The notes: generated by a model not told the origin, from the letters alone. A stretch of 64,000 nt of DNA from Aporhodopirellula rubra (GCF_014192335.1 NZ_JACHXU010000002.1:265347-329346); one strand, 5' to 3'; positions 20,997-30,803 are shown, counted from the stretch's first letter. Made by a program: numbers and translations.

Positions 20997-23899
20997 GCTG
21001 TCATCCCCGCTACTGCTCCATCGAATGAACCGGACGAACTGGGTGGGTCACCGGGGTCTTCACAATCGCTGTCAACCAATTCCCAGCCACACGACCAAAT
21101 CCAGGTGCTGTTGCACGGTTCACTCGATCCGCTGCTGTCTTCGGAAGGTTCCTCGGTTGAATCGCTCTCGCTCGGTCGATCGGATCCGTCGCTGCTATCG
21201 GATGCACTTTCACTAGGACGATCAGAACCGTCGCTGGGTGGATCTGAATCGGATGTCGAGTCGTTGCTTTCGGATGGTTGATTGCTGTCGCTGCCAGATG
21301 AATCGCCGACGCTCGGATCATCACTAGTGCTGGGACGATCGCTGTCAGAACCATCCGATCCCGATTCGCTCGTCGACCGTGAGGTTGAATCTGAACCAGA
21401 TCCACTCGATGAAATTGGCACACTGGTTGAGTCATCACTTCTCGAATCGCTGCCAGAATCTGAAGTGCTTGTTGATCGTGAATCGGAACCCGATCCGCTT
21501 CCGGATGCTAAATCGCTCTCGCTGCCTGATCCTGACCCACTGCCTGAATCCGATCCGCTGCCTGATGTAGAAACGCTTTGACTTCCGCTGACTGAGGCAC
21601 TGTCCGAATAAGATCCCGAAGCACTCGCTGAGTAGCTTTGCGAGTCAGAACTGCGGTCGATGCTTGATTCGCTTTGAGAATCGCTTCCCGACTCACTGGC
21701 TGACGGCGATGTTGATTCAGATTGCGACTGGGAATCCGATTCTGACTGACTCGATTCAGAATCGCTTGCGCTGCTCGTTGACGAATTCCAACTGTAGGAA
21801 GGCACGCTCTCCGAACCTGACTCGCTACGTGATTCACTTTCCGACGTGCTTGATTCAGACTGGCTTGATTCCGATGTCGATGATTCGCTGGTCGACGACT
21901 CACTCGCGGATGTGGACGATTGCGAACTGCTGATGGATGGCGTGCTGCTTGATTCGCTTGACTGTGAGGTGGATGAATCGCTTGACGAACCTGATTCGCT
22001 TGATTGCGAGTCGCTCGACGACGATTCACTCGCCGATGAACTCGATCCTGAAACACTTGGCAGGCTGATCGACGTACTGGAATCGCTCGATTCGCTTGTC
22101 GATGAGTCGCTGGACTGGGAATCGGACGAACTATCTGATGAATCGCTGGATGCGGACGAGGATCCCACGGAGCTTGATGAACCACTGATGCTGGGCAGAC
22201 TGGTCGATGTACTCGAATCGCTGTTGGATGAATCGCTCGATTGCGAATCCGACGAACTGCCTGACGAACCGCTCGATGCCGACGACGAACCGTCTGAACT
22301 GGATGAACTGCTCACGCTTGGCAGACTCGTCGATGTACTCGAATCGCTGCTGACCGACGAATCGCTCGATTGACTACTGCTGTCGCTGCTTGATGAGGAC
22401 TTGGAACTATCGCTTGAATCGCTGCTACTGGATGCGGACGAACTAAGGGAGGAATCGCTGCTGTCGGATGACGAAGAGTCTGAGGATGAATCGCTGCTGG
22501 GTGACGACTTCGATGAAGACGAAGAACTGCCGGAACTGCTACTTGATGAGGGGCTGCTTGATGACGAACCACTGCTCGACGAGGAAGACGGGCTGCCGGA
22601 CGACGATGAAGACGAGCCGCTACTCGACGAACTAGATCCAGACGAACTGCTGCTGGATGACGACAGGGAACTGCTGGAACTCGACGACATGCTCGACGAG
22701 CTTGAACTACTCATGCTCGAACTACTGGACGAGCCACTGCTGCTCGATGAACTTCCCGATGACGAGGATGACGAGGGCGACGAAGAACTGCTGGACGATG
22801 AGTCGCTGCTAGAACTACTGCTGGAACTTGAGCTCGACGAGCTGCTGGAGCTTGATGAACTGCTCGAACTGCTGCTTCCGTCGCAACAACGGCAACCGAT
22901 CGTCAAGTATGCCGACGTGTCTTCGTGGAAGTGGCAGACGATCTGTTGGCTCGCCAACAACGCGTAGTCGCAAACGTTGTAAACCGAAACGGCAGGACCG
23001 ATCGGCTTCCATCCGCCATCAAACCGTAGCTCGCGAGCCGTTCCCCATGACTTTGCTTTGATACGTTTCGTTGGCTTGCATAGAAGCGTTTGTTTCGGCG
23101 GGTCGATCACCCAAGATCGCTGGCCGTCAAATTGCACTTCAAGGTATTGTTTCGGCGAATCGGCGATCGGTCCGCGAATACGCTGCGCCGAGTGATTCCG
23201 AGCGGTGATTCGTACTGTGTCGCCTGCCGGATCCTTGACCGCTTCGATCTCGCCTGCTTTATCGAGTTGATAGAGGTCACAGTCTGCGCTGCCGGTCCGC
23301 ATCCCTCGTCGGCCAGCGATGCCACCAATCGGAACCTCGACAAGGTAAACCGGATCAGCGGGCCGACCGACCCGAACGACTGCCCATTGGTCACCGAGTT
23401 GGTTGAGGTCGCGTCGCCAGAGAATCTGTGCCGATCCATCCGGTTTCGATTGCAGTGTGTCACCGGCCGATTCGCCAACATCCGCAAACTTGTGCCAAGT
23501 TTTGACGACGTTGACTCGCGCGGCCACAACGCCATCGAACACCACGCGTCCGACTTTGTCTTCCGCGATCGGTTCGATGGCGACCCCAACGCGACCAGTG
23601 TGTTCATCTTCTGTAGGCCGAACGCATCGGATTGTCGCGTCGCGAACGAAGCGGGCCAGTTCCATCGGCCCAACGGTCGGATCGGTCAGCGGCGACTCGA
23701 AACCAACGATCCCGCCAATTGGGACCGTCGTTGCCGACAGGTTGTGGACGCGAACGGTTGCAGCATTCCGTAAATGCGTGCGTGGACCACCTCCGCCTGG
23801 CAGTCGATTGCGATGCGAGGCTTCCGCAGCAACGAGCAGACGGTTGTATTCAGCGGCGGTGATCGCGAACTGATCGCCTGGTTTCACGCGTCGGGTCAT
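20993..23899 (-). CDS. Serine-rich repeat virion protein / adhesin
   Basis: 968 residues. Residues 1-340 are a normal globular, beta-rich domain (MTRRVKPGDQFAITAAEYNRLL, then repeated beta motifs), as expected of a tail-associated phage protein. Residues 341-930 are almost pure serine with interspersed D, E, G, T and P, beginning as poly-Ser and shifting to SD/SE/ST repeats. A short C-terminal domain (CNSTWIWSCGWELVDSDC) has paired cysteines. It follows the tape measure and a tail gene and precedes the glycosyltransferases, so it is probably a glycosylated fibre or adhesin. There is no signal peptide. Confidence 0.8.
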   Translation of the reverse strand: MTRRVKPGDQFAITAAEYNRLLVAAEASHRNRLPGGGGPRTHLRNAATVRVHNLSATTVPIGGIVGFESPLTDPTVGPMELARFVRDATIRCVRPTEDEHTGRVGVAIEPIAEDKVGRVVFDGVVAARVNVVKTWHKFADVGESAGDTLQSKPDGSAQILWRRDLNQLGDQWAVVRVGRPADPVYLVEVPIGGIAGRRGMRTGSADCDLYQLDKAGEIEAVKDPAGDTVRITARNHSAQRIRGPIADSPKQYLEVQFDGQRSWVIDPPKQTLLCKPTKRIKAKSWGTARELRFDGGWKPIGPAVSVYNVCDYALLASQQIVCHFHEDTSAYLTIGCRCCDGSSSSSSSSSSSSSSSSSSSSSSSSDSSSSSSSSPSSSSSSGSSSSSSGSSSSSSMSSSSSSSMSSSSSSSLSSSSSSSSGSSSSSSGSSSSSSGSPSSSSSSGSSSSSPSSSSSSGSSSSSSKSSPSSDSSSDSSSSDSSDSSLSSSASSSSDSSDSSKSSSSSDSSSQSSDSSVSSDSSTSTSLPSVSSSSSSDGSSSASSGSSGSSSDSQSSDSSNSDSSTSTSLPSISGSSSSVGSSSASSDSSDSSSDSQSSDSSTSESSDSSTSISLPSVSGSSSSASESSSSDSQSSESGSSSDSSTSQSSESSSTPSISSSQSSTSASESSTSESSTSESSQSESSTSESESRSESGSESVPSYSWNSSTSSASDSESSQSESDSQSQSESTSPSASESGSDSQSESSIDRSSDSQSYSASASGSYSDSASVSGSQSVSTSGSGSDSGSGSGSGSESDLASGSGSGSDSRSTSTSDSGSDSRSDDSTSVPISSSGSGSDSTSRSTSESGSDGSDSDRPSTSDDPSVGDSSGSDSNQPSESNDSTSDSDPPSDGSDRPSESASDSSDGSDRPSESDSTEEPSEDSSGSSEPCNSTWIWSCGWELVDSDCEDPGDPPSSSGSFDGAVAGMTA

Positions 23900-24690
23900 C
23901 AGTTGATTCCCAACACGTTGAAGTTTCCTCCGTGATAGACCTGCTCAACGTAAGCTGCCTCAGGAACTTGCAGCACGCGATCGCCGACCACTTTCTCGCC
24001 GTGCTTGACCCACAAGTAGTCCCAACCTTGCTTCGTGATTCCGGTGATGTTGCCAACCGTCATCGCGAACTCGTTCGGTCGAGCGGCGAAGTGGTAAGTC
24101 ACGTCGACCCAGTTCTGTTCGTCTTCGCCGCCTTCGCCACCAAGGAACAGAGCTTCACCGGGAGAGAAGATCGACCACGGCGTCGAGTTCACTCGCCCGG
24201 TCATCGCAACCATGGCGAGCAGATATCCCGTCGAAACGAACTCAAACTTCTTGCGAACGGAGAATTCAAACGCAGGGACAGTGATGTCAACGCCGGCGAC
24301 GCCAGAATCGCTAACGCCGATCGCACCGTGATAAACGGGGGCTACGATCCCCGGCGCGGAGTAGATGCCACGAGTCTGCAGCGATTGATTCAGATGGGTT
24401 GTCGCTCCGGTTGTACTGAACGAGACCGGATCGAGTTTGGTTTTGTTGATCGTGACGCTAACCAAAGCGTGCTTCTGGTTAATGAACTCCGAGTCGATTT
24501 GCAGATACGGAATCAGGTCCTTGTGATTCGCCTTGTAGTATTGATACAAAGAACTCGCAGCGGCAGCCGGATCCACAGCCCCGCCGTTCGTCGCGACGTA
24601 GGAAGTGAAATCGGAATGCAATTTCCCCCGCGACGCCTTTTCGGAGAGAGCCGCAACCTCAAAGTTGTATCCACCGGTTGAGAGCGACAT
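23899..24690 (-). CDS. Probable phage tail protein
   Basis: A 263-residue, mostly beta-strand protein without signal or membrane segments. Its position directly after the tape measure, with one-base spacing, is where distal tail or baseplate proteins are encoded, and the next gene is the serine-rich fibre-like protein. No domain is recognised from sequence, so the assignment rests on gene order. Confidence 0.6.
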   Translation of the reverse strand: MSLSTGGYNFEVAALSEKASRGKLHSDFTSYVATNGGAVDPAAAASSLYQYYKANHKDLIPYLQIDSEFINQKHALVSVTINKTKLDPVSFSTTGATTHLNQSLQTRGIYSAPGIVAPVYHGAIGVSDSGVAGVDITVPAFEFSVRKKFEFVSTGYLLAMVAMTGRVNSTPWSIFSPGEALFLGGEGGEDEQNWVDVTYHFAARPNEFAMTVGNITGITKQGWDYLWVKHGEKVVGDRVLQVPEAAYVEQVYHGGNFNVLGIN

Positions 24691-27600
24691 CAGCTAAACA
24701 CCAACCCTCCCGACTGTGAACGTTCAACAAGTCGTCGAGTGTTCTCGGCAGTCTGGATGATTGCCCGCTTCATGTCCTCACTGAATTCGCCACCGGACAT
24801 CGCAGGCAGTTGTAGCTGCGACGTGCTGCTAGTGATCGCGGAGTCAAACGCAGCGAGTGAACGCCCGACGGAAGCGAATGCTTCGGTAATTGCAGCAATG
24901 TCGAGTGTCGGCGCGGTTTCGAGGTCAGACCGACTTTCGGAATCCAACAGATCGGGCTGATTGTTAGCTTCTTGCAAGTCGACCGTCGCATCGCTTTCGT
25001 GAACGATTGGCGGATCGACTGATTGCGAATCGGTTTGCACCGAGACACTCGGTGGATTCTGCGCCGGCGACTCGATGTTGATCGGTTTTTGGCTGATCGC
25101 GACCGAAGGCGCATTGACCTCCGGAACAACCATCTGGGGCGCGGTGACATCGGGCGTGTCCGACGCAGGTAACTTGACGTCGGGTATCTGAACATCAGGC
25201 GAAGCGATAGCCGGATCGCTCGCAGCATTCACGACGACATCTGGCGCGGGCACAACGGGTGCGTCCCCCGCGACTACTTCGACGCTCGGAGCATTAACAA
25301 CGATGTCGGCAACGTCGTTTCCTGGCTCGCCAATCGGGTTTGGCTCGTTGGCCTGCTCAGGCTGCAGTTTCAATTGTGGCGCGACGATGACTTCGATGGG
25401 ATCATTCTCTGCCGCAATCGGATCGAGTTTCTTGAGTGGTTCAGGAGCCTTTTGCGGAATCGTCGACGCTCCACTGCCAAGTCCCAAACCACGCGCATCA
25501 AAATTGCCGGCGACTTCGGTGCGGTCGGTTTCCGGACCGTTTGCGAACTGGTCCATCGCCGCTTGAGCGTCTGGGTTCAGGTCGAGACGGAGGTCTTTTG
25601 CATTGGGAGGTTGCAGCTCGGGATTGTCGATGCCGGGCAGATCGACGCCGGGAATTTCGACTGCGCCGGGCTCAGGCATTTTGGGCGGAGCGACCGGAGG
25701 TTCCGGGGGAGCAGCGTCGTCTGCATTTGGCGCAGCGTCCGAAGGGGGCGTCGCATTGTTGGCACGTTCTACGGCAGCATCAAAGTCGGCCTGAGCGGTC
25801 GAGATTTGCTCGTCGCGTTCTTTGCTGCGATCTTCAGCCGTGGGCCGCTCTGCTTCGCGTGCGGCTTTCGCTTCCGCTCGCATCTGATCGAGCGTGCGTT
25901 GCACCCCGACCGTTGTGTCGTCGATGATTTGTTGACGATTGGACTGCGCCGCGTCGTTTTCGCGAAACTGTTGCTCCTTGGATTGGTCAACAACCGCGTT
26001 CTTCGCGTCGGTCTCTTCGTCGATCGCCCGCATATCAGCGTCGATGTCCTGCCCCTCACGAGCCTTGCGACGGGCGTCGAGTTGTGCGGCGATGCCTTTC
26101 TGCATTTCGACGCGATTGGCCTCGATCTGCTCCTTTCGCTTCGATCGGCGGCGCTGACGCTCGATGATCGCTTGCTGACGTTGTTGTTCTTCCGCAGCAT
26201 CGGCCGCTCGAGTGTCAGCGTCAATCTTCGCCATCTCGACATCGACATTGATGTCGTCGTCGAAGAGGCCTTTGAGTTTGATCCATGCTTTCTTGAGGAA
26301 TCCAACGGTTGAATTCCACATCGACTTCACTTGGCCGACGAACACGGTCCAGGTGTCGGCAAGGTAATCGACGGTTTCAACCCATGCGTTCTCAACGCCG
26401 GCCAATGCGTTGATGAGCACTCCGCCGATCTGTACTGACACATCGCCGGCGATGTCAACAAGTTCGTGAAGTTTGAGAAACCCTTTTTTGAGGAACCCGA
26501 TCGTGTTGTTCCAGCCTTTCTGCACGGCAGACGTGAGAATCGTCCAACCATCGGCCATGAAACCGAGCGTGCTGTTCCAGACGCCAGCGAGTCCCGACAA
26601 GGCACCAATCAGAACATCCCCGATCGCGTAGGCGGAATCAGCCCACACATCAGAGATATATTGAGTGAAGTCGGCCCAGAGGCCTTTGATGTAGGTCATC
26701 CCTTTGACCCACTGGAGTTTCAAATACGTCCACAGGACCTCGGTGGCCGCAGTGATGTCGCCGGCGGCCAGTGCATTGGCGATCGCACCGAATGCGGCGA
26801 GGGTATCAGCTTTGAGTGTCTCGAAAACACCTTTGAGATACTCGACTGCCTGGCCGGCGATCCCAGTTGAATAGAGAAAATAGCCACCGAGCGCGGCGAC
26901 TGCCGCGACAACGAGGCCCAGCGGCGTGAAGAGAAGTCCAACGGCGGAGACGATCACGCCGATCGAAGCACCGATGAATGAAAAGATCGACGCGAGTCCA
27001 CCGACTGCGAATGATGCAACGGCAGCGAACGAACCGAGGGCGAACAATGCCGCGCCGATCGTGAAGATAGCTACGGCGCTCGCCGCAGCGATCTTCACGA
27101 TCTTTTGGTTCTTGTTGATCCACTCGATCACTCCTGACGCCGCGCGACTGAAGGCTTGCACCATCGTCGTGACGCTGCCTTCGAGCGATTCACCGATGGC
27201 GATCGCGACTCCCTCGATGGATGATTTGAGGATTCGGAACGCTCCGCCGAGTCCGCCTTCCATTTCTTCAGCGGTTTTGCCAGCGATGCCGCTTGCCTTT
27301 TGCAGTTCGGAATACAACTCGCGGGTATCGGAAACGCTCTTCCCGATCGAACTGGCCGCGGTGATGCCGAGCAGTCCGAAAACCTCGTTCAGTTTCTCAG
27401 CTTTTTCGGCCGTTCCCATTTTCGCGGTTGCTGCAGCGACTTCGCCAAGAATATCGACGAGTGATCGAGCGTTGCCCTTCGCGTCCTTGGTTGTGACGCC
27501 AAATGTAGTTTTGAACTTCTCGCTTTCGGCGGCACTGATCGTCAGCAACCGTCGCATTGCGTTACCGGCAGAAGAGCCCTGGATGCCCATGTTTCCGAGC

Positions 27601-28226
27601 GTGCCAAGGATAGCGAGCGTCTCTTCGAGGCTCATGTTCGCGTCGGCGGCGACCGGGCCCGCGTAAGACAACGCCTCGCCGAGAGATTCCACCGTATTAA
27701 ACGACTTGTTTGCGGCAGCGGTCAGGCCATCGGAAACTCGTGTCGCTTCGCCAGCTTCCATCCCGAACTGGCGAATCGTCGCAGCCATGATCCCAGAGGC
27801 CTGCGTTGCATCCGTGCCAGTGGCACGAGCCATGTTCATCACGGCGGCAGTCATCTTCTCGATCTGCTCCGGTTTGAATCCGGCGCGACCAAGTTCGGTC
27901 ATCAAAGATGCGACTTCGCTGGCAGAGTAACTTGTCGTTGCTCCGAGCTTCTTCGCGGTGTTGCGAAGTGACTCAAGTTGCGATCCAGTCGCCTGGGTGA
28001 TCGCAGCGACGCCCCGCATGGCGTCGTCGAAGCTGGAGAAGATGGCGACGCTGCCGGCCAGTGGTGCCGCCGCAGCCGCCCCGAATCCCATCAGTTTGGT
28101 GCCAAGCAACCGCGTCGACGCACCGAACGATTCCAGACGCTTCTGAGCCGACCGCAAACCCTTTACAAATGCTGCATCCTTGGTCAGCAGTTCGACGTAG
28201 GCGGATCCGGCTCGGACTTGGGACAT
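24690..28226 (-). CDS. Tail tape measure protein
   Basis: 1178 residues. The N-terminal third is a TP901-type tape measure (SAQKRLESFGASTRLLGTKLM, then FDDAMRGVAAITQATGSQLESL and the NMARATGTDATQASGIM segment). Hydrophobic helices lie at about 370-470. A charged coiled coil rich in Q, R and E runs from about 640 to 830, and the tail end (850-1100) is a proline/valine/aspartate repeat of the PDVxxP kind, followed by a short helical end. The protein sets tail length in siphoviruses or myoviruses; this length predicts a tail somewhat over 150 nm if the usual ratio of about 1.5 angstrom per residue holds. Confidence 0.93.
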   Translation of the reverse strand: MSQVRAGSAYVELLTKDAAFVKGLRSAQKRLESFGASTRLLGTKLMGFGAAAAAPLAGSVAIFSSFDDAMRGVAAITQATGSQLESLRNTAKKLGATTSYSASEVASLMTELGRAGFKPEQIEKMTAAVMNMARATGTDATQASGIMAATIRQFGMEAGEATRVSDGLTAAANKSFNTVESLGEALSYAGPVAADANMSLEETLAILGTLGNMGIQGSSAGNAMRRLLTISAAESEKFKTTFGVTTKDAKGNARSLVDILGEVAAATAKMGTAEKAEKLNEVFGLLGITAASSIGKSVSDTRELYSELQKASGIAGKTAEEMEGGLGGAFRILKSSIEGVAIAIGESLEGSVTTMVQAFSRAASGVIEWINKNQKIVKIAAASAVAIFTIGAALFALGSFAAVASFAVGGLASIFSFIGASIGVIVSAVGLLFTPLGLVVAAVAALGGYFLYSTGIAGQAVEYLKGVFETLKADTLAAFGAIANALAAGDITAATEVLWTYLKLQWVKGMTYIKGLWADFTQYISDVWADSAYAIGDVLIGALSGLAGVWNSTLGFMADGWTILTSAVQKGWNNTIGFLKKGFLKLHELVDIAGDVSVQIGGVLINALAGVENAWVETVDYLADTWTVFVGQVKSMWNSTVGFLKKAWIKLKGLFDDDINVDVEMAKIDADTRAADAAEEQQRQQAIIERQRRRSKRKEQIEANRVEMQKGIAAQLDARRKAREGQDIDADMRAIDEETDAKNAVVDQSKEQQFRENDAAQSNRQQIIDDTTVGVQRTLDQMRAEAKAAREAERPTAEDRSKERDEQISTAQADFDAAVERANNATPPSDAAPNADDAAPPEPPVAPPKMPEPGAVEIPGVDLPGIDNPELQPPNAKDLRLDLNPDAQAAMDQFANGPETDRTEVAGNFDARGLGLGSGASTIPQKAPEPLKKLDPIAAENDPIEVIVAPQLKLQPEQANEPNPIGEPGNDVADIVVNAPSVEVVAGDAPVVPAPDVVVNAASDPAIASPDVQIPDVKLPASDTPDVTAPQMVVPEVNAPSVAISQKPINIESPAQNPPSVSVQTDSQSVDPPIVHESDATVDLQEANNQPDLLDSESRSDLETAPTLDIAAITEAFASVGRSLAAFDSAITSSTSQLQLPAMSGGEFSEDMKRAIIQTAENTRRLVERSQSGGLVFS

Positions 28227-28522
28227 GGAGAATCGTTCTCACGGGGTTGGAATCGTGTGCCAAGCAGATGGGCGACTTGTTCAACAGTGGCTTTCACCGG
28301 AACGGACCGCGTGACTGTGTAGGGATTGAAGTCATCGGGCTTGAACGGTTTCCGGCGACGCTTTCGATCGCGATTGATTTCGGCAGTCAGCGCCATCACG
28401 CTGCTGGCGATGTGCCAGTCGTGCTGGCGTTTCGCTTCGGCCATTTGGACAAGCTGTCGAAGCGTCAGTGGTCCGGGGTCGACTCCGATGATGCCGGCGA
28501 GTCGGATGATGAGTCGCTCAAT
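28184..28522 (-). CDS. Tail assembly chaperone extension (possible frameshift product)
   Basis: About 113 residues in a frame that is -1 to the preceding gene and overlaps it from 28465 to about 28522. The real-looking sequence starts at IERLIIRLAGIIGVDPGPLTLRQLVQMAEAKRQHDWHIASSVMAL, with no ATG, GTG or TTG at a sensible place. Tailed phages commonly make a two-part chaperone just upstream of the tape measure by -1 frameshifting. The position and frame fit, but I see no convincing slippery heptamer. The exact start is therefore uncertain. Confidence 0.6.
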   Translation of the reverse strand: MERLIIRLAGIIGVDPGPLTLRQLVQMAEAKRQHDWHIASSVMALTAEINRDRKRRRKPFKPDDFNPYTVTRSVPVKATVEQVAHLLGTRFQPRENDSPCPKSEPDPPTSNC

Positions 28523-28965
28523 GTCGGCACCGCGAGTTTGCGCTCTAGGTCCTCCACAATCCGGTCCACCAGATTCGGATCGTCCAGTCGCTGCTCGATC
28601 GCCGCCAAGCCCCGCGTCTCGATCATCTTCTGCTTGTCGGCCGCCTTCCGCAGAAGACGGCGACGGGACTCCGGGAAGTACGCGACCAACGCATCGACCA
28701 ATGCCTTGCATGCTTCGTCGATCGAGTCGCCAGCCAGGCCCTCGGCGAACGACTCGTCGTCAACGTCTTGTTGGTCAGCTTGTGGTTTGCAGATGGCGAA
28801 CAACACATCGCCCAGCAACAATGGGTCGCTCGACAACCGAGTGACCAGGTCACCGTCGATCGCGTCGAGCAATCGCACGTCGGTGAGAGCCTTCACGCGG
28901 CGAAGCGTGGTGTTGTCGATATCGACGATCCAGACGCGACCGCGACGATCAATGAATTTCTGCAT
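28465..28965 (-). CDS. Tail assembly chaperone, first part
   Basis: A 166-residue acidic helical protein between the major tail tube and the tape measure, the standard place for a tail assembly chaperone. It starts MQKFIDRRGRVWIVDID and ends in a serine/aspartate-rich tail that overlaps the next frame. Identification is by gene order and size, since these proteins diverge rapidly. Confidence 0.7.
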   Translation of the reverse strand: MQKFIDRRGRVWIVDIDNTTLRRVKALTDVRLLDAIDGDLVTRLSSDPLLLGDVLFAICKPQADQQDVDDESFAEGLAGDSIDEACKALVDALVAYFPESRRRLLRKAADKQKMIETRGLAAIEQRLDDPNLVDRIVEDLERKLAVPTLSDSSSDSPASSESTPDH

Positions 28966-28987
28966 GGAGTTCCATTCCGAGGATTAC

Positions 28988-29401
28988 TTAGGGCGTGCCG
29001 CTACCGACGTTCATGCCGCTGCCGGACGATGATTGGGTTGGTTTCAAGGTGACGTCGGCCGACACGACTTCTTCAAGGTTTTGATTGACATTGAAGTTCA
29101 TGACTTCACATGTCAGCGTCAGCGAGCCACCGGCATCAGAAATGCCAACGTCTGTCGGCGTTCCGCTGCTCCATAAACCTTGCAGCATCCCGAACGCGGT
29201 GTCGCCGTTCTTATTGAGCACCGTGAATTCGATGGACGCGTCTTTCAGAGTGCCGACTGTGGCTCGCCAGCCGTTGTTGTCACGAGTCGATGCGTCGGCC
29301 TCGGCCTTTTCGAGATTGACCGTCAAGTCTTTGACGTTCTTGATCTCGGCCCCGTCGATGGTCAGAACGGCATCGAGACCGAGTTTCACTTCTGCTGACA
29401 T
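28988..29401 (-). CDS. Major tail tube protein
   Basis: A 137-residue protein of the phage tail-tube (TP901-1/Phage_tail_2) kind: MSAEVKLGLDAVLTIDGAEIKNVKDLTVNLEKAEADASTR is the typical N-terminal strand pair, followed by ASIEFTVL and a second half with SLTLTCEVMNF and VVSADVTLKP. It polymerises as hexameric rings to form the tail tube. The gene order (tube, chaperone, tape measure) supports the call. Confidence 0.87.
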   Translation of the reverse strand: MSAEVKLGLDAVLTIDGAEIKNVKDLTVNLEKAEADASTRDNNGWRATVGTLKDASIEFTVLNKNGDTAFGMLQGLWSSGTPTDVGISDAGGSLTLTCEVMNFNVNQNLEEVVSADVTLKPTQSSSGSGMNVGSGTP

Positions 29402-29428
29402 GTTTCGATTCCATCCTGGGTCGAGAGA

Positions 29429-29986
29429 CTATTTCACCGAGTCGCGCCAGAACTTTGGCAGGCGAGCTTGGTTGGCGATGAGGGCTGGTTTCATGAACGG
29501 GCGTTTCGGATAGCGTCGTGGCTTGCCGGCTCCACGTCGTTCGTTCTCTTCTTCGATCAGTCGTGTGGCTCGGTTGGCTTGAGAGACCGTCAGCAACTTG
29601 ATGCGGGCGAACTTGCCGGGCTGTTTCGCTCGGATCGGACCGTGCTCGCCGACGCGAAACCGATGTCGCTTCAGTTTGCGTCGCTTGGTAACAACGCCAC
29701 CGAATTCGTGCAGGTTCCATAACCGGCCAGCGATTTCATTCACCGGACCGATGACGGCTTCTTCGCGTTCGCGGTCCACCTCGTAGCGGAGTACGCGACG
29801 AAGCATTCCGGTCGGCGAACTGGGCGGAGATCCGGGGTTGGATGGCTTCTTGCGTTTGCGGATGGATCGTTTGGCGGTTGTCCGGACAGTGCCAGCTGCA
29901 TGACCGAGGCTTTTGAAGGTCGCTTGGTTGACCTTCTTTTTCAGTTGGCCCGGTGTGAAATGCACGCGAGCCCGAATGTGCATCAT
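29429..29986 (-). CDS. HK97 gp10-like head-tail / tail completion protein
   Basis: A 185-residue, strongly basic protein. The N-terminal VHFTPGQLKKKVNQATFKSLGHAAGTVRTTAKRSI and the central EIAGRLWNLHEFGGVV resemble HK97 gp10 or lambda gpZ-type proteins, and KRPFMKPAL near the C terminus is the common RPFMxPA signature of that group. It overlaps the upstream gene by four bases. Confidence 0.8.
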   Translation of the reverse strand: MMHIRARVHFTPGQLKKKVNQATFKSLGHAAGTVRTTAKRSIRKRKKPSNPGSPPSSPTGMLRRVLRYEVDREREEAVIGPVNEIAGRLWNLHEFGGVVTKRRKLKRHRFRVGEHGPIRAKQPGKFARIKLLTVSQANRATRLIEEENERRGAGKPRRYPKRPFMKPALIANQARLPKFWRDSVK

Positions 29987-30426
29987 TTCGCCAGCTCAAA
30001 CGTCAACGAAAGCAGACTCGTGAATTGGTTGAACTGAGTCCAATGCTCGGAGGAGTACAGGACGGAGTTTTCAACTTTGATACAGCGGGCCGCCACGAAC
30101 GAATTGAGTCGTTTGAGCCGGAAGTAGTCGGCCAGTTCTTCGACAAAGAACACCAGCGGGTCAATCTCTTTGGCATCGCCCTTGCTGAACTTCTTCTGAA
30201 CTGCGACGTCGATTGTCGCGTGATACTTGTTCGACGCACGATCGAGCGGCAGGTATTCAACCTCGCGAGGTACAACGGTGACCCGCAGTTCCTTCATGTC
30301 TTCGAGATCGAAGTTGGGGACGTAGAGTCGCTGCGCGGAGAGGTTGGTCTTGCTGAAAGAGCCGGCGTTGATTTCCGCGACGACGCTTTCGGCAATTTGA
30401 ATGACGGTGGCAGGCGTTGCTGTCAT
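29983..30426 (-). CDS. Probable tail terminator protein
   Basis: A 147-residue alpha/beta protein. Size, position between gp10-like and head-joining genes, and the final strand FTSLLSLTFELAK fit the tail terminator (lambda gpU-like) fold. There is no diagnostic motif, so the call rests mainly on synteny. It is coupled to both neighbours by four-base overlaps. Confidence 0.6.
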   Translation of the reverse strand: MTATPATVIQIAESVVAEINAGSFSKTNLSAQRLYVPNFDLEDMKELRVTVVPREVEYLPLDRASNKYHATIDVAVQKKFSKGDAKEIDPLVFFVEELADYFRLKRLNSFVAARCIKVENSVLYSSEHWTQFNQFTSLLSLTFELAK

Positions 30427-30803
30427 GTGATCGTGTCAACCAGTTTGGTGTGGATGCGGAGTTTGACGCGAAAGGGATCGCTGTATCGCCATGGCGGCTC
30501 ATTCCCGATCGACATCAGCTCGTAAACGAAGGTCGTGTCGCCATCGGTTTCAAGGATGCGATCGCCACGTCGGGGCCAAGTGCCGATGTCCGATTGCAGC
30601 AAGTCCTTCGTGTTAATCAGAAAGTCGCGGACCTGAGCACGCGTGATGACACCGTCACCGTCGTCCTGTTCGTATTCCGACTTGCCGATCGTGGCGGTTA
30701 ACTCGACGGAGACATCGTCGCGTTGATAGACCACGTCTTGCGAGGCATGCTTGGTCAGCTTCTCAGCCAACCAGGACTGCCCGCGATGCAGCATGTCGGT
30801 CAC
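30423..30803 (-). CDS. Probable head-tail connector protein
   Basis: A 126-residue beta-rich protein (DVSVELTATIGKSEYE, RRGDRILETDGDTTFVYELMS, then DPFRVKLRIHTKLV). The pattern and position match head-closure or stopper proteins of siphoviruses. The assignment is by gene order and secondary structure only. Confidence 0.55.
   Translation of the reverse strand: MTDMLHRGQSWLAEKLTKHASQDVVYQRDDVSVELTATIGKSEYEQDDGDGVITRAQVRDFLINTKDLLQSDIGTWPRRGDRILETDGDTTFVYELMSIGNEPPWRYSDPFRVKLRIHTKLVDTIT

Noticed and set aside
21282-22967. Long plus-strand frames rich in Asp, Glu, Leu and Ser opposite the serine-rich gene.
   Set aside because: They are the reverse complement of Ser/Asp repeats and have no start context or globular part.
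28970-28995. A possible fourth class A promoter (CCCTAAGTAATCC).
   Set aside because: It coincides with the stop codon of the tail tube gene, and the TTTTYTGG box is missing at the required distance.
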